Assembly (NCBI RefSeq): GCF_000975035.1
Contig: NZ_BBRA01000001.1
Coordinates: forward strand, 1,652,838 to 1,716,837
Source of the DNA: Demequina flava
GTDB lineage: Bacteria > Actinomycetota > Actinomycetes > Actinomycetales > Demequinaceae
Length of the DNA stretch: 64,000 nucleotides
Direction of reading: 5' to 3'
A program made the translations under genes and the position numbers. Below the pieces are notes generated by a model, which saw nothing but the letters and a program-made list of their open reading frames with translations, did no database searches and was not told the origin of the DNA. Positions 1 through 8,549 of this stretch are shown piece by piece; the stretch's first letter is position 1; each line of letters starts with the position of its first letter.

Positions 1-1
1 G

Positions 2-616
2 GGCGAGCTCGTGGGCGACGGCCGGCCCGCAGCGCGGACGACGGGCACGCCGGTCGTCACCGTCGCGGCGCTCAACGAGGCCGTCGCGGGAGTCATTGGC
101 GGCGCCGAGGGTGCGCCGGATGACCTCGCTGAGTGGGGCATTGGCGTCATCGTTGCCGCCCCAGGTGCGGAGCGTGCTGCCAGCGCGCTCGCCCAATCCG
201 ACGCGCTGCAACTATTGGGATCCTCGGACCGCGGAACGACATGGAAGGTCGCGCGTTCCGAGTCCGATGCCCCGGTCGCGCGCATGTGGGTCGAGGCTGA
301 CGGAGCCGTGAGCGTGGTCCCGATGGGGCGTACCGGAGGCGAGCTCGACCTCGAGGCGCCGGTGACCGGCACTGTCGTGATGGCAGCATCGGCCGACGAG
401 AAGTGGCACGCCACGCTCAACGGAGCCGCACTGGAGCGCGTCGAAGACCCATTGGGACGTGTGGCCTTCGCAGTCGACGGTGAAGGGACCCTTGTCGTCA
501 CCTACGACGACGCCATGCACACCGCGTGGTGGTGGGCCGGACTCATTGCACTCGCATGGGCATTGCTGGGTTCCATCCCGCTACCGACACGACTCTTTAG
601 GGAGGCCCGCGCATGA
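2..616 (+). CDS. C-terminal end of a membrane glycosyltransferase (5' partial)
   Basis: The reading frame is open from the window edge, so the N-terminus lies outside. What remains is about 200 residues of mixed, probably extracytoplasmic sequence. A single hydrophobic helix follows near the C-terminus (around the run AWWWAGLIALAWALLG) and then a short basic tail. In related actinomycetes the gene directly upstream of a DUF5719 protein is a large family-2 glycosyltransferase with this kind of tail, so I infer the same here. The catalytic domain cannot be seen. The stop codon overlaps the next start (ATGA), indicating one transcript. The assignment rests on context and tail architecture only. 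Confidence 0.55.
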   Translation, partial: GELVGDGRPAARTTGTPVVTVAALNEAVAGVIGGAEGAPDDLAEWGIGVIVAAPGAERAASALAQSDALQLLGSSDRGTTWKVARSESDAPVARMWVEADGAVSVVPMGRTGGELDLEAPVTGTVVMAASADEKWHATLNGAALERVEDPLGRVAFAVDGEGTLVVTYDDAMHTAWWWAGLIALAWALLGSIPLPTRLFREARA

Positions 617-1926
617 AGTGGACCGCGGCTATCCCCGTTGCACTCGCGGCCGTCGCCGTCGTGGGGGTGTCGGTCATCGACCTCCCGTCTACCGAGTCCG
701 GCCCTGATCCGGTCGCCACGACGCTCGCCGTCAGCCCCTCGGACCAGCCTGCCGTCTGTCCCGGCCCGCTCGAGATTCCCGTCGGAGAAGTCGCCAGCGG
801 CGACAGCGACCTCGACTCCGGATCTGAAGACCGCGCCCTGTCGGTCTCTCCTGAGCCATCGGAAGACATCGGCGAGGGCAGTGCCGTCGACGCCACCGTG
901 GCCACGTCGCTAGAGCGAGTGGGTACCGGTGACATCGCGTCCCTCGCGGGACTGACCTGCGCTCCGCCGCGCCAGGACCAGTGGATCGTTGCCGGATCGA
1001 CGGCGCTGGGTTCCAGCGCTCGGGCAGTGCTGGCCAACCCCTCCGCCGCAACCGTCCGGGTGTCGATCACCCTGTACGGACCGGTCAGCCTTGATGGCCA
1101 GGAGTCGTTCACGACCGTGGTGGGTCCGCACTCCCAAGTCTCCGTGCTCGTCGAGAGCATCGAGCCAGAGATGCCGACACTAGCGATGCGCATCCAGGCA
1201 GGCGGTGTGGGAATCACTGCCGCGTTGCAGGACTCACGCCTGGACGGATTTACCGCCGCGGGTAGCGACTGGGCCACGGCATCGGCCTTCGGAACAGAAC
1301 TCGCCGTTCCCGTGGCGGGGCCATCCGATGCCGACGCTCCCGCCGCGCTACGCCTCGTCGCGCCCGAGGACGCCTCCGTGAGCCTCGCGATGGTCGACGA
1401 AGATGGTCGCCGCGAGTGGCTCGACGGCGAGACGCTCAATCTCGAGGCCGGACTTGTCACGGACGTCACCATCCCGGCCGGTGACGCGGGCGCCGTCTTC
1501 GTCTCGTCGGACGTGCCAGTGGCAGCGGCAACGATCGCGAGGACCGTCTACGACATCGAGGACTCGGACCTGAGCGCCGGAGATCTGGCCTGGGTTCCCG
1601 CTCAGTCCGTCGGCGACGCGACCGAGCGTGCGGTCGTGGCTCCCGACGGGGACCTCACTGTGGTGGCTGCGAGCGCGACGTCGGACCGGCTGGTGCTCAC
1701 TGATCAGTCGGGCGCCACCGTCCTTGATGAGCGCGTGTTCGCGGACTCAGCGGCCGTCTTCCCTCTGGATGTGCCGGCGGGCACCCAGGTGACCAGCGCA
1801 TCGGCCGTCACCTGGGCCGTGTCCGTTCGGGACGGAGGCTTCATGACTGCCCTCACCCCACGGGCGCTTGAACGCCTCCCGCAGGAGGTCACGCTCGAGG
1901 CCGGCCCCTACGCAGGAACGCCCTAG
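613..1926 (+). CDS. DUF5719 family secreted/membrane-anchored protein
   Basis: This 437-residue protein begins with a short basic stretch and one hydrophobic segment (about residues 5-22), a signal anchor or uncleaved signal peptide. An acidic, Ser/Thr/Ala/Val-rich extracytoplasmic region follows, with repeated beta-like strands. It matches the general build of DUF5719 proteins that follow the glycosyltransferase in many Micrococcales. No catalytic motif is recognisable and the function is unknown; a role in the envelope or in assisting the upstream glycosyltransferase is inference from neighbourhood. The start ATG overlaps the upstream stop by 4 bases, so translation is probably coupled. It converges on the next gene with a 10-base gap. 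Confidence 0.7.
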   Translation: MKWTAAIPVALAAVAVVGVSVIDLPSTESGPDPVATTLAVSPSDQPAVCPGPLEIPVGEVASGDSDLDSGSEDRALSVSPEPSEDIGEGSAVDATVATSLERVGTGDIASLAGLTCAPPRQDQWIVAGSTALGSSARAVLANPSAATVRVSITLYGPVSLDGQESFTTVVGPHSQVSVLVESIEPEMPTLAMRIQAGGVGITAALQDSRLDGFTAAGSDWATASAFGTELAVPVAGPSDADAPAALRLVAPEDASVSLAMVDEDGRREWLDGETLNLEAGLVTDVTIPAGDAGAVFVSSDVPVAAATIARTVYDIEDSDLSAGDLAWVPAQSVGDATERAVVAPDGDLTVVAASATSDRLVLTDQSGATVLDERVFADSAAVFPLDVPAGTQVTSASAVTWAVSVRDGGFMTALTPRALERLPQEVTLEAGPYAGTP

Positions 1927-1936
1927 CCGGGACGGC

Positions 1937-2341
1937 TCAAGCGCCGGACCCGTACTCCGGGTCAATCTCTTCGGGCGTGCGCCCCACGAGGTGCGCGAGG
2001 TTCTCTGCAATGACGTCGCGAACCCATGCCTCCAGCTCGGCGCCCTCGGCCCGCTGCTCCATGGGGCGGCGGTACAGCACGATGCGGGCTGGATGGCCCA
2101 TATCCGCGGGAAACAGCCGCGCGAGCGGCACCCCGTCCTCCCACGGCGTGGGGTCGGATGGCGGTACGTCCTCGGTGCCGAACTCCAACTTGCCCCAGGC
2201 TCGGCCCCAGCTCGGCTCAAGGCGTTCGACGGCTCCCCGGACGGCGTCGTCGAAGACGTCTGAACGGGAGCGCCACGCGGGTGCGTCATAGGGCAGGAGG
2301 GGAGCCCTCAGTCCATGTCCATGACGGTCGCGTCGCACCAT
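1937..2341 (-). CDS. Metallopeptidase-like family protein lacking a clear HExxH
   Basis: The protein has 134 residues from the ATG at 2341. A longer version from GTG 2383 is possible. I prefer 2341 because a TAGCCT box (2349-2354) lies 7 bases before it, the leaderless spacing used elsewhere in the window. It resembles the small zincin-like metallopeptidase family found beside DUF3499 genes in actinomycetes: an RIVLYRRPME strand, then a helix, and a final GRTPEEIDPEYG-like end. Where the family carries HExxH this copy reads ENLAH, so the first His and the catalytic Glu are not in place. Enzymatic activity is therefore doubtful. Confidence 0.6.
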   Translation of the reverse strand: MVRRDRHGHGLRAPLLPYDAPAWRSRSDVFDDAVRGAVERLEPSWGRAWGKLEFGTEDVPPSDPTPWEDGVPLARLFPADMGHPARIVLYRRPMEQRAEGAELEAWVRDVIAENLAHLVGRTPEEIDPEYGSGA

Positions 2342-2415
2342 GAATGTGAGGCTACCGCGTGGGGTCCGGCGCGCCTGCGCCACACGCGCCTAGGCGAGGA
2401 GGTACCGTCCGAGTC

Positions 2416-2781
2416 GTGAAGTCTTCCCGTCAGTGCTCCCGCACCAGCTGCGCCTCACCGGCCGCGGCGACCCTCACGTATGTCTATGAGGACTCCACGG
2501 TGGTGGTGGGCCAGATGGCTGCGCAGGCCGAGCCGCATAGTTACGATTTGTGCGCCGATCACGCCGAGCGGTTCACGGCTCCGCGCGGCTGGGACGTCGT
2601 CCACATTCACCAAGACCTCGTTGACCCCGGGCCAAGCCCGGACGATCTCGACGCGTTGGCGCGCGCCGTGCGTGAGGCCGGGCGCCCGCCGGCACCGCTG
2701 GCCCCCCAGCCCCCGACTGCGGCTCCCGTTGCGTCGGAGCCGCGTCGTGGTCACCTCCGTGTGGTGTCCGGCGACGCCTGA
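2416..2781 (+). CDS. DUF3499 family zinc-ribbon-like protein
   Basis: This small protein (121 residues) starts at GTG 2416; AGGAGGT lies at 2397-2403. Longer upstream starts add residues not typical of the family. It opens with RQCSRTSC, runs through a conserved TLTYVYEDSTVVVG strand, and has DLCADH about 50 residues on. Together these give a likely four-ligand Cys/His metal site. The C-terminal third is Pro/Ala-rich and likely disordered. DUF3499 members are widespread in actinomycetes and usually sit beside phosphomannomutase, as here; no function is established. It diverges from the metallopeptidase-like gene. Confidence 0.75.
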   Translation: MKSSRQCSRTSCASPAAATLTYVYEDSTVVVGQMAAQAEPHSYDLCADHAERFTAPRGWDVVHIHQDLVDPGPSPDDLDALARAVREAGRPPAPLAPQPPTAAPVASEPRRGHLRVVSGDA

Positions 2782-2798
2782 CCGGCTAGCCTGGGTGC

Positions 2799-4217
2799 GT
2801 GAACGACGCACCTGACCTGTCCGGCCTGATCAAGGCATACGACGTCCGCGGGATCGTGGGCGACAATCTCACGCACGAGGTTGCGACGGCCATTGGCGCC
2901 GCATTCGCCGATGCTGTGGTGCTTCCCGATGGTGAGTCGCAGGTCGTCATTGGTCACGACATGCGTGATTCGGGGCCGGGCTTGGCACAGGCGATTGCCG
3001 CGGGCCTGAACGCGCGCGGCGTCGACGTGGTGTCGATCGGGCTGTGCTCTACAGACGGTCTCTACCACGCCTCCGGAGTCCTCGATCTGCCAGGCGTGAT
3101 GGTCACCGCCTCGCATAACCCGGCCGCCTACAACGGCATGAAGATGTGCCGCTCACGGGCGCGAGCAGTGGGGGAGAACTCGGGTCTCGGCGAGGTTCGT
3201 TCGCTCGCCTCCCGCTACCTCGCTGACGGAGTGCCGCAGGCCGATGCCGTGGGCGCCTTCAGCGAGCGCGACACCGTGGGCGACTACGCCAGTTTTCTGC
3301 GCTCGCTCGTACCGCTTGAAAATGTTCGGCCCCTCAAGGTCGTCGTCGACGCCGCCAACGCGATGGGCGGCTACACCGTGCCCGCCGTCTTGGGCAACGC
3401 AGCGGGGCTTGAGGCGCTCCCGCTCGAGATCGTGCCGCTGTACTTCGAGCTGGACGGTACGTTCCCCAACCACGAGGCCAACCCGCTTGATCCCGCGAAC
3501 CTCGTCGACCTGCAGGCCGCCGTGCGCGAACATGGCGCCGACATCGGCCTCGCCTTCGACGGCGACGCAGATCGCTGCTTCGCTGTGGACGAGCGTGGCG
3601 AGGTGGTCCCAGCATCGGCCATCACCGCCTTGGTGGGCCTGCGCGAAACTGCACGCGAACGCGAAGCCGGGCGCCAGGCGACGGTGATTCACAACCTGAT
3701 CTCCTCTCGCGCGGTGCCCGAGCAGCTCGAAGCGGCAGGCGCGATTCCGGCGCGCTCGCGGGTCGGCCACTCGTTCATCAAGGCGCAGATGGCAGAGCTG
3801 AACGCGGTCTTTGGCGGCGAGCACTCGGCGCACTTCTACTTCCGCGACTTCTTCTATGCGGACTCCGGCATGCTGGCCGCGATGCACGTCCTCGCCGCTC
3901 TCGGAGCGCAGGACAAGCCCCTGAGCGAACTCCTTGCGATCCACGACCCGTACACGGCTAGTGGTGAAATCAACTCGACCGTGGCGGATGCCGCTGCGGC
4001 GACGCAGCGCGTGCGGGAAACCTTCGCAGGCGACGGCGTGGCAGTCGACGAGATGGACGGGCTGACGCTGAGCCACTGGGACAGCGAGCCGCGCTGGTGG
4101 GCCAACGTCCGTGCCTCCAACACCGAGCCGCTGCTGAGGCTCAATGTCGAAGCTGCCGACCCCGAGGTGATGGAGCGCCAGCGAGATGCGCTGCTGGCCG
4201 TGATTCGCGAGGCCTGA
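2799..4217 (+). CDS. manB: Phosphomannomutase/phosphoglucomutase
   Basis: The enzyme interconverts hexose-6-phosphate and hexose-1-phosphate, supplying GDP-mannose or UDP-glucose precursors for wall polysaccharides. All hallmarks of the alpha-D-phosphohexomutase family are visible in 472 residues: the phosphoserine loop TASHNP (Ser105), the metal-binding DGDADR (about 254-259), the sugar-specificity loop GEHSAH (340-345) and the C-terminal phosphate-binding RASNTEP (about 438-444). The GTG start at 2799 is preceded by TAGCCT at 2787-2792, giving a 6-base gap as in leaderless transcripts. It is followed by the cation transporter one base after its stop. Mannose versus glucose preference cannot be read from sequence. 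Confidence 0.9.
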   Translation: MNDAPDLSGLIKAYDVRGIVGDNLTHEVATAIGAAFADAVVLPDGESQVVIGHDMRDSGPGLAQAIAAGLNARGVDVVSIGLCSTDGLYHASGVLDLPGVMVTASHNPAAYNGMKMCRSRARAVGENSGLGEVRSLASRYLADGVPQADAVGAFSERDTVGDYASFLRSLVPLENVRPLKVVVDAANAMGGYTVPAVLGNAAGLEALPLEIVPLYFELDGTFPNHEANPLDPANLVDLQAAVREHGADIGLAFDGDADRCFAVDERGEVVPASAITALVGLRETAREREAGRQATVIHNLISSRAVPEQLEAAGAIPARSRVGHSFIKAQMAELNAVFGGEHSAHFYFRDFFYADSGMLAAMHVLAALGAQDKPLSELLAIHDPYTASGEINSTVADAAAATQRVRETFAGDGVAVDEMDGLTLSHWDSEPRWWANVRASNTEPLLRLNVEAADPEVMERQRDALLAVIREA

Positions 4218-4218
4218 C

Positions 4219-5148
4219 ATGTCTGCGGAGGGCGGCACTAAAGCCATCCTGGCGGCACTCAGCGCCAACCTCGGTATTGGCGTCACCAAGTTCGGTGCGT
4301 GGGCCCTCACGGGGGCGTCCTCGATGCTGGCCGAGGCCATCCACTCGGTCGTCGACTCCGGAAACCAGTTTCTGCTGCTGGTGGGCAAACGCGCGGCGAC
4401 GCGCGCCGCCGATGACACCCACCCCTTTGGCTACGCCCGCAACCGCTACTACTACGCGTTCCTGGTCGCCGTCATGCTGTTCTCGCTCGGTGGACTGTTT
4501 TCCCTGTACGAGGCGTGGGAGAAGTGGCACGACCCCGAGCCCATCGATTCATGGGCATGGGTGCCCCTCGTGGTCTTGCTCATGGCGATGGTGCTTGAAG
4601 GACTGTCACTTCGCACGGCGATCCGCGAAGCTAACCAGAACCGGGGAAATCTTGGCTGGTTCACGTATATCCGTCGCTCCCGTTCACCTGAGATTCCCGT
4701 GATCTTGCTTGAAGACAGCGCCGCGCTCGTGGGCCTCGTGTTCGCCTTCTTCGGTGTCTCCATGACGCTGATCACAGGCGACGGTCTGTGGGACGCCGTC
4801 GGCACCGCGATGATTGGCCTGCTCCTCATCACGAATGCCATCATTCTGGCTCGCGAAACGAAGTCGCTCCTCATGGGGGAGTCGGTGACGCGCGAGGACC
4901 TCGCGCAGATTCGCGACGCCTTCGCCCAGTCGCGGCTGACCGATATCATCCACCTGCGCACAATGCACTTGGGTCCCGATGACGTGATGATCGCCGCCAA
5001 GGTGGGCGTCGCGGAGCACAGCACCATCGAGACCATTGCGGCAGACATCGACGATGTCGAGGCGCGGATCCGCTCCGCCGTTCCCGCCGCACGCCTGATA
5101 TTTATCGAACCCGACCTCAGACACGCCATCAAGGAGATCCCCGAGTGA
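4219..5148 (+). CDS. Cation diffusion facilitator (CDF) efflux transporter
   Basis: This inner-membrane metal/proton antiporter of the CDF family has 309 residues. Several transmembrane helices occupy residues 1-210, followed by a soluble C-terminal metal-binding-type domain of about 90 residues. The TM2 motif HSVVD supplies two metal ligands; the equivalent TM5 site reads EDSAA, so it uses acidic residues instead of the His/Asp pair of the zinc transporters. That leaves metal specificity open (Zn, Mn, Fe or Co). [10 protein letters not shown] loop is typical of the family. The gene lies between manB and ahcY, with start-stop contacts on both sides (1-base gap, then GTGA overlap), so the three are probably cotranscribed. 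Confidence 0.85.
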   Translation: MSAEGGTKAILAALSANLGIGVTKFGAWALTGASSMLAEAIHSVVDSGNQFLLLVGKRAATRAADDTHPFGYARNRYYYAFLVAVMLFSLGGLFSLYEAWEKWHDPEPIDSWAWVPLVVLLMAMVLEGLSLRTAIREANQNRGNLGWFTYIRRSRSPEIPVILLEDSAALVGLVFAFFGVSMTLITGDGLWDAVGTAMIGLLLITNAIILARETKSLLMGESVTREDLAQIRDAFAQSRLTDIIHLRTMHLGPDDVMIAAKVGVAEHSTIETIAADIDDVEARIRSAVPAARLIFIEPDLRHAIKEIPE

Positions 5149-6590
5149 CACAGCTCGACTACGTCATTGCCGACCTCGCCCTCGCAGAGACCGGCCGCCA
5201 CCAAATCCGCTTGGCGGAAATTGAGATGCCGGGCCTCACGGGCCTGCGCAGCGAGTTCGCCGACGCGCAGCCTCTCAAGGGCGCCCGCATCGCTGGGTCG
5301 CTGCACATGACCACGCAGACCGCGGTGCTCATCGAGACGCTGACCGCGCTGGGCGCCGAGGTCCGCTGGGCATCGTGCAACATCTTCTCCACGCAGGACG
5401 ATGCCGCTGCTGCGATCGTCGTAGGCGAGGGTACCTACTCCGCTCCCGCCGGGGTGCCGGTGTTCGCCATTAAGGGCGAGAGCATCGACGACTACTGGGA
5501 GTACACCAACAAGATCCTCACGTGGGAGGGCCACGACGGCCCCACGATCATCCTCGACGACGGCGGCGACGCCACTCTGCTTGTCCACGAGGGCGTCAAG
5601 GCTGAGAAGTCCGGCTCCGTTCCCGCTCCGGTGGACGAGGACGACCCGTCCTACAACGTCGAGGTCGAGGGGATGCGCAAGATCATCCGTCGCTCCCTGG
5701 CAGTAGACCCCACGCGCTTCACCCGCATGGCTGCCGGAATCGTCGGCGTCAGCGAGGAGACCACCACCGGCGTTCACCGCCTGGACCAGATGCACGCCCG
5801 CGGAGACCTGCTGTTCCCCGCGATCAACGTCAACGACTCGGTCACCAAGTCCAAGTTCGACAACCGCTACGGCATTCGTCACTCACTGCCCGACGGCATC
5901 AACCGCGCCACGGACGTCCTCATGGGCGGCAAGGTGGCCTTCGTCGCCGGTTACGGCGACGTGGGCAAGGGAGCCGCCGAGGCCCTACGCGGCCAGGGCG
6001 CGCGCGTCGTGGTCTCCGAAATTGACCCCATCTGCGCGCTTCAGGCGGTCATGGACGGCTACGAGGTCGCCCGCATCGAGGACGTCGTCGAGCGCGCCGA
6101 CTTCTTCATCACGACGACTGGCAACAAGGACATCATTCGCGTTGACCACATGGCCGCGATGAAGGACAAGGCCATCGTCGGCAACGTGGGCCACTTCGAC
6201 AACGAGATTGATATGGCGGGCCTGGCTCGCTCGGGCGCCAAGCACCAGCCCATCAAGCCACAGGTCGACGAGTGGACGTTCGCGGACGGTCACAGCGTCA
6301 TCATCCTGTCCGAGGGACGGCTGCTGAACCTCGGCAACGCCACCGGCCACCCGTCGTTCGTGATGTCGACCTCGTTCGCGAACCAGGTGCTCGCGCAGAT
6401 CGAGCTGTGGAACAACCTCGACGCGTATCAGCTCGGCGTGCACCGTCTGCCCAAGGTGCTCGACGAAAAGGTCGCGCGCACCCACCTCGACGCGCTCGGC
6501 GTGAAGCTGTCAGAGCTCACTGAGGACCAGGCCGACTACCTCGGAATCCCACAGCACGGACCCTTCAAGGCCGATCACTACCGCTACTAA
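5145..6590 (+). CDS. ahcY: Adenosylhomocysteinase (SAH hydrolase)
   Basis: The enzyme hydrolyses S-adenosylhomocysteine to adenosine and homocysteine, removing the inhibitory product of methyltransferases. The 481-residue length fits the bacterial form. The NAD-binding loop [17 protein letters not shown] lies near residue 270. The HTTxxxHxxxQMHA-type stretch is represented by [18 protein letters not shown], and the conserved C-terminus KADHYRY closes the active site of the partner subunit. The GTG start overlaps the upstream stop (GTGA). A set of hairpins follows the stop at 6600-6672 and separates it from the convergent RDD gene. Confidence 0.95.
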   Translation: MTQLDYVIADLALAETGRHQIRLAEIEMPGLTGLRSEFADAQPLKGARIAGSLHMTTQTAVLIETLTALGAEVRWASCNIFSTQDDAAAAIVVGEGTYSAPAGVPVFAIKGESIDDYWEYTNKILTWEGHDGPTIILDDGGDATLLVHEGVKAEKSGSVPAPVDEDDPSYNVEVEGMRKIIRRSLAVDPTRFTRMAAGIVGVSEETTTGVHRLDQMHARGDLLFPAINVNDSVTKSKFDNRYGIRHSLPDGINRATDVLMGGKVAFVAGYGDVGKGAAEALRGQGARVVVSEIDPICALQAVMDGYEVARIEDVVERADFFITTTGNKDIIRVDHMAAMKDKAIVGNVGHFDNEIDMAGLARSGAKHQPIKPQVDEWTFADGHSVIILSEGRLLNLGNATGHPSFVMSTSFANQVLAQIELWNNLDAYQLGVHRLPKVLDEKVARTHLDALGVKLSELTEDQADYLGIPQHGPFKADHYRY

Positions 6591-6599
6591 GCCACGCTC

Positions 6600-6672
6600 C
6601 TGGGTGACCTCGCGGAAGAGGTCGCCCAGGCATCGGCCCGATGCGTCGGTTGCCTCACCAGGAGGGTGAGGC
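6600..6672. terminator. Tandem hairpins between convergent ahcY and RDD genes
   Basis: Three inverted repeats are stacked in 73 bases. The first has 12-bp arms 6600-6611/6618-6629 with one G-U pair and a 6-base loop. The second is GCATCGG-C-CCGATGC at 6630-6644, which contains a near-copy of the dispersed AGCATCGGCC motif. The third has 8-bp arms 6652-6659/6665-6672. No long T-run follows. The position between convergent stops suggests bidirectional termination. Confidence 0.6.
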
Positions 6673-7497
6673 CTAGGCGTCAGGCAGGCCGTACGGCAGG
6701 GTGCTGACGCGCTGGTCTTCGCGCGCGATGCGCCCTTGGCGGCGTTGCTCGATGACGAACTCGCGTGCGCCGCGCTCGGCGAGCACGGCTGCGATGACGT
6801 ACTCCGGGTGCGCATCCGCCGGGGGAGCCGGCGACACGTACTCGCGAAGACTCGCGAACAACTCGTTGCCGAGCCGGGCGCGGGCGTCGGGGCGCAATCC
6901 GGGTGCTCGAGCGATGAACGTGCGGCAGGTGAGTGCCAAGCCGTCTGGTAGGCGGCGGATGTCCGCGGCGTTGGCCCACGGCGCCAGCTGGGCCGGCATC
7001 TGAATCGGGGGCAACGGCTTGGGGGCCCCTCGGACACGCATTGAGTAGGTGCCGGCGAGCATGTCGCCCAGCCGCTTGCCGCGTGCCGAGAGCGTGGAGG
7101 TCGTAATCGCGATCACGCCCAGCGTCATGTAGACCTCGGCGATTGCCGTGAACGCCCGGATAAACGAGTGGCGGAAGGAGGCCGGGCCGCCGTCGTCACG
7201 CACGATCCGCAGGCCCACCGCGATGCGTCCCACAGAGGAACCGCGCGACAGCGTCTCCACGAGAGCGGGGATTAGCACAAGGCAGATGACGAGCAAGCCG
7301 ATGACGACGGCGCCCTGGGCCGCGCTGTTCAGTGCGCCGCCGATGGTGTTGAGGACCGCGCCCATGAGCGAGAACGTGAAGAGTCCGTAGACCAGCGCAT
7401 CGAGTCCGCCGGAGAGCATACGGAGCGTGACGGGAGCGGCGGCCGTGTCGATTGCGACACCTTCGCCAATGAGAATCTCGTCGTCGTCCACAGTCAT
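6673..7497 (-). CDS. RDD family integral membrane protein
   Basis: The 274-residue protein starts from ATG 7497, where an AGGGGG ribosome site precedes the start; the longer frame beginning at 7638 lacks support. Residues about 20-145 form an RDD-type membrane domain with three to four helices. It contains LSGGLDALVYG in the first helix (the R/D positions of the family are partly altered) and SRGSSVGRIAVGLRIVRDD. The C-terminal half is soluble, with Arg- and Ala-rich helices. RDD proteins are poorly characterised; transport or protection against ions has been proposed for some. The gene diverges from the SpoIIM-like gene across only 37 bases, so the two probably share a promoter region. Confidence 0.8.
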   Translation of the reverse strand: MTVDDDEILIGEGVAIDTAAAPVTLRMLSGGLDALVYGLFTFSLMGAVLNTIGGALNSAAQGAVVIGLLVICLVLIPALVETLSRGSSVGRIAVGLRIVRDDGGPASFRHSFIRAFTAIAEVYMTLGVIAITTSTLSARGKRLGDMLAGTYSMRVRGAPKPLPPIQMPAQLAPWANAADIRRLPDGLALTCRTFIARAPGLRPDARARLGNELFASLREYVSPAPPADAHPEYVIAAVLAERGAREFVIEQRRQGRIAREDQRVSTLPYGLPDA

Positions 7498-7534
7498 GCC
7501 CCCTAAGTCGGCTCGTCTATGGCATCGTAGCGGC

Positions 7535-8530
7535 GTGGATGTCGACTCCTTTTCCCGAGCCCGCGATGCGCGGTGGGCCCGCCTGCGTGCGCTGTCGAAG
7601 CAACGGAAACTGACAGGGGCGGAGGCCGACGAGTTCACTCGCCTCTACCAAGCTACGGCTGCAGACTTGGCCGCAGTGAAGTCGGCCGCGCCTGACCCTG
7701 GCTTGATTGCGCGCCTGTCCATCCTGCTGTCCTCGGCACGCGTGTGGCTCACGGGTGCTCACACGAGTTCCACCGGCACCATCCGGCATTTCGCCACGAT
7801 CACGTTGCCGGCGGCGATGTTCCGCGTCCGGTGGTGGGGGATCGGCGTCACGCTCGCTGTGGTGCTGGGCTCGGCGATCTGCGCATGGTGGATGCTGTCC
7901 AACCCTGAGGCGATGGCCCTGGCCGGCCCTCCCGAGCAGCGCGCGCAGATGGCGCAGTTTGAGTACGCGAACTATTACGTGGAGTACGACTCAACGTCGT
8001 TCGCGGCGCGGGTGTGGACCAATAACTGGTTCATTGCCGCGCAGTGCATCGCGCTGGGCATCACAGGTTTCTATCCGGCGTACCTGATGTACAACACAAT
8101 TCTCCAACTGGGTGCGGGCGCCGCAATCATGACGGAGGCCGGGTTGCTGCCGGTCTTCCTGCAGCTCATCAGCCCGCACGGCCTGCTTGAGCTCTCTGCG
8201 GTCTTCGTCGCTGCGGGCACGGGGTTGCGGTTGTTTTGGACGATGCTCGCGCCGGGCGGACGCAAACGCGGGACAGCATTGGCTCAAGAGGGCAGGGCTG
8301 CCTTCGCCGTGGCGATTGGGCTGGCCGTCGTCCTGTTGATTTCAGGGCTGATCGAGGGCTACATCACCGGTTCGGGGATCCCGTGGGCGGTGAAGGTCGC
8401 GATCGGAGTCATCGCGTGCGCGGCGTTCTGGATCTACATCTTCGTCTTTGGCCGCCACGCCGTGTCGACCGGGGCTACGGGAGACTCCGACGGGGACTTT
8501 GCCACTGCGAAGGTGGACGTCGCCGCTTAA
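7535..8530 (+). CDS. SpoIIM-like (stage II sporulation protein M) membrane protein
   Basis: This is a 331-residue DUF95/SpoIIM-family membrane protein. The start was placed at GTG 7535 (MDVDSFSRARDARW), because family members begin with a soluble helical domain of about 100 residues followed by five or six membrane helices. The longer frame would run through the promoter of the divergent RDD gene. The membrane part begins near residue 95 and ends near 305. In non-sporulating actinomycetes SpoIIM-like genes regularly pair with RDD and MoxR/DUF58 genes, as here; the function is unknown and does not imply sporulation. Confidence 0.8.
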   Translation: MDVDSFSRARDARWARLRALSKQRKLTGAEADEFTRLYQATAADLAAVKSAAPDPGLIARLSILLSSARVWLTGAHTSSTGTIRHFATITLPAAMFRVRWWGIGVTLAVVLGSAICAWWMLSNPEAMALAGPPEQRAQMAQFEYANYYVEYDSTSFAARVWTNNWFIAAQCIALGITGFYPAYLMYNTILQLGAGAAIMTEAGLLPVFLQLISPHGLLELSAVFVAAGTGLRLFWTMLAPGGRKRGTALAQEGRAAFAVAIGLAVVLLISGLIEGYITGSGIPWAVKVAIGVIACAAFWIYIFVFGRHAVSTGATGDSDGDFATAKVDVAA

Positions 8531-8538
8531 GTCACCGA

Positions 8539-8548
8539 AGCATCGGCC
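8539..8548 (+). repeat. Intergenic copy of the dispersed AGCATCGGCC motif
   Basis: An exact copy of the 10-mer lies between the stop of the SpoIIM-like gene (8530) and the stop of the convergent DUF58 gene (8550). It therefore cannot be explained by protein coding. See the dispersed-motif entry. Confidence 0.8.
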
Positions 8549-8549
8549 C

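Noticed and set aside
4452..5882. 476-codon minus-strand open frame
   Set aside because: Lies antisense across the CDF transporter and ahcY, both well supported.
7535..8530. Evidence of sporulation from the SpoIIM-like gene
   Set aside because: SpoIIM/DUF95 homologues are common in non-sporulating actinomycetes next to RDD and MoxR genes.
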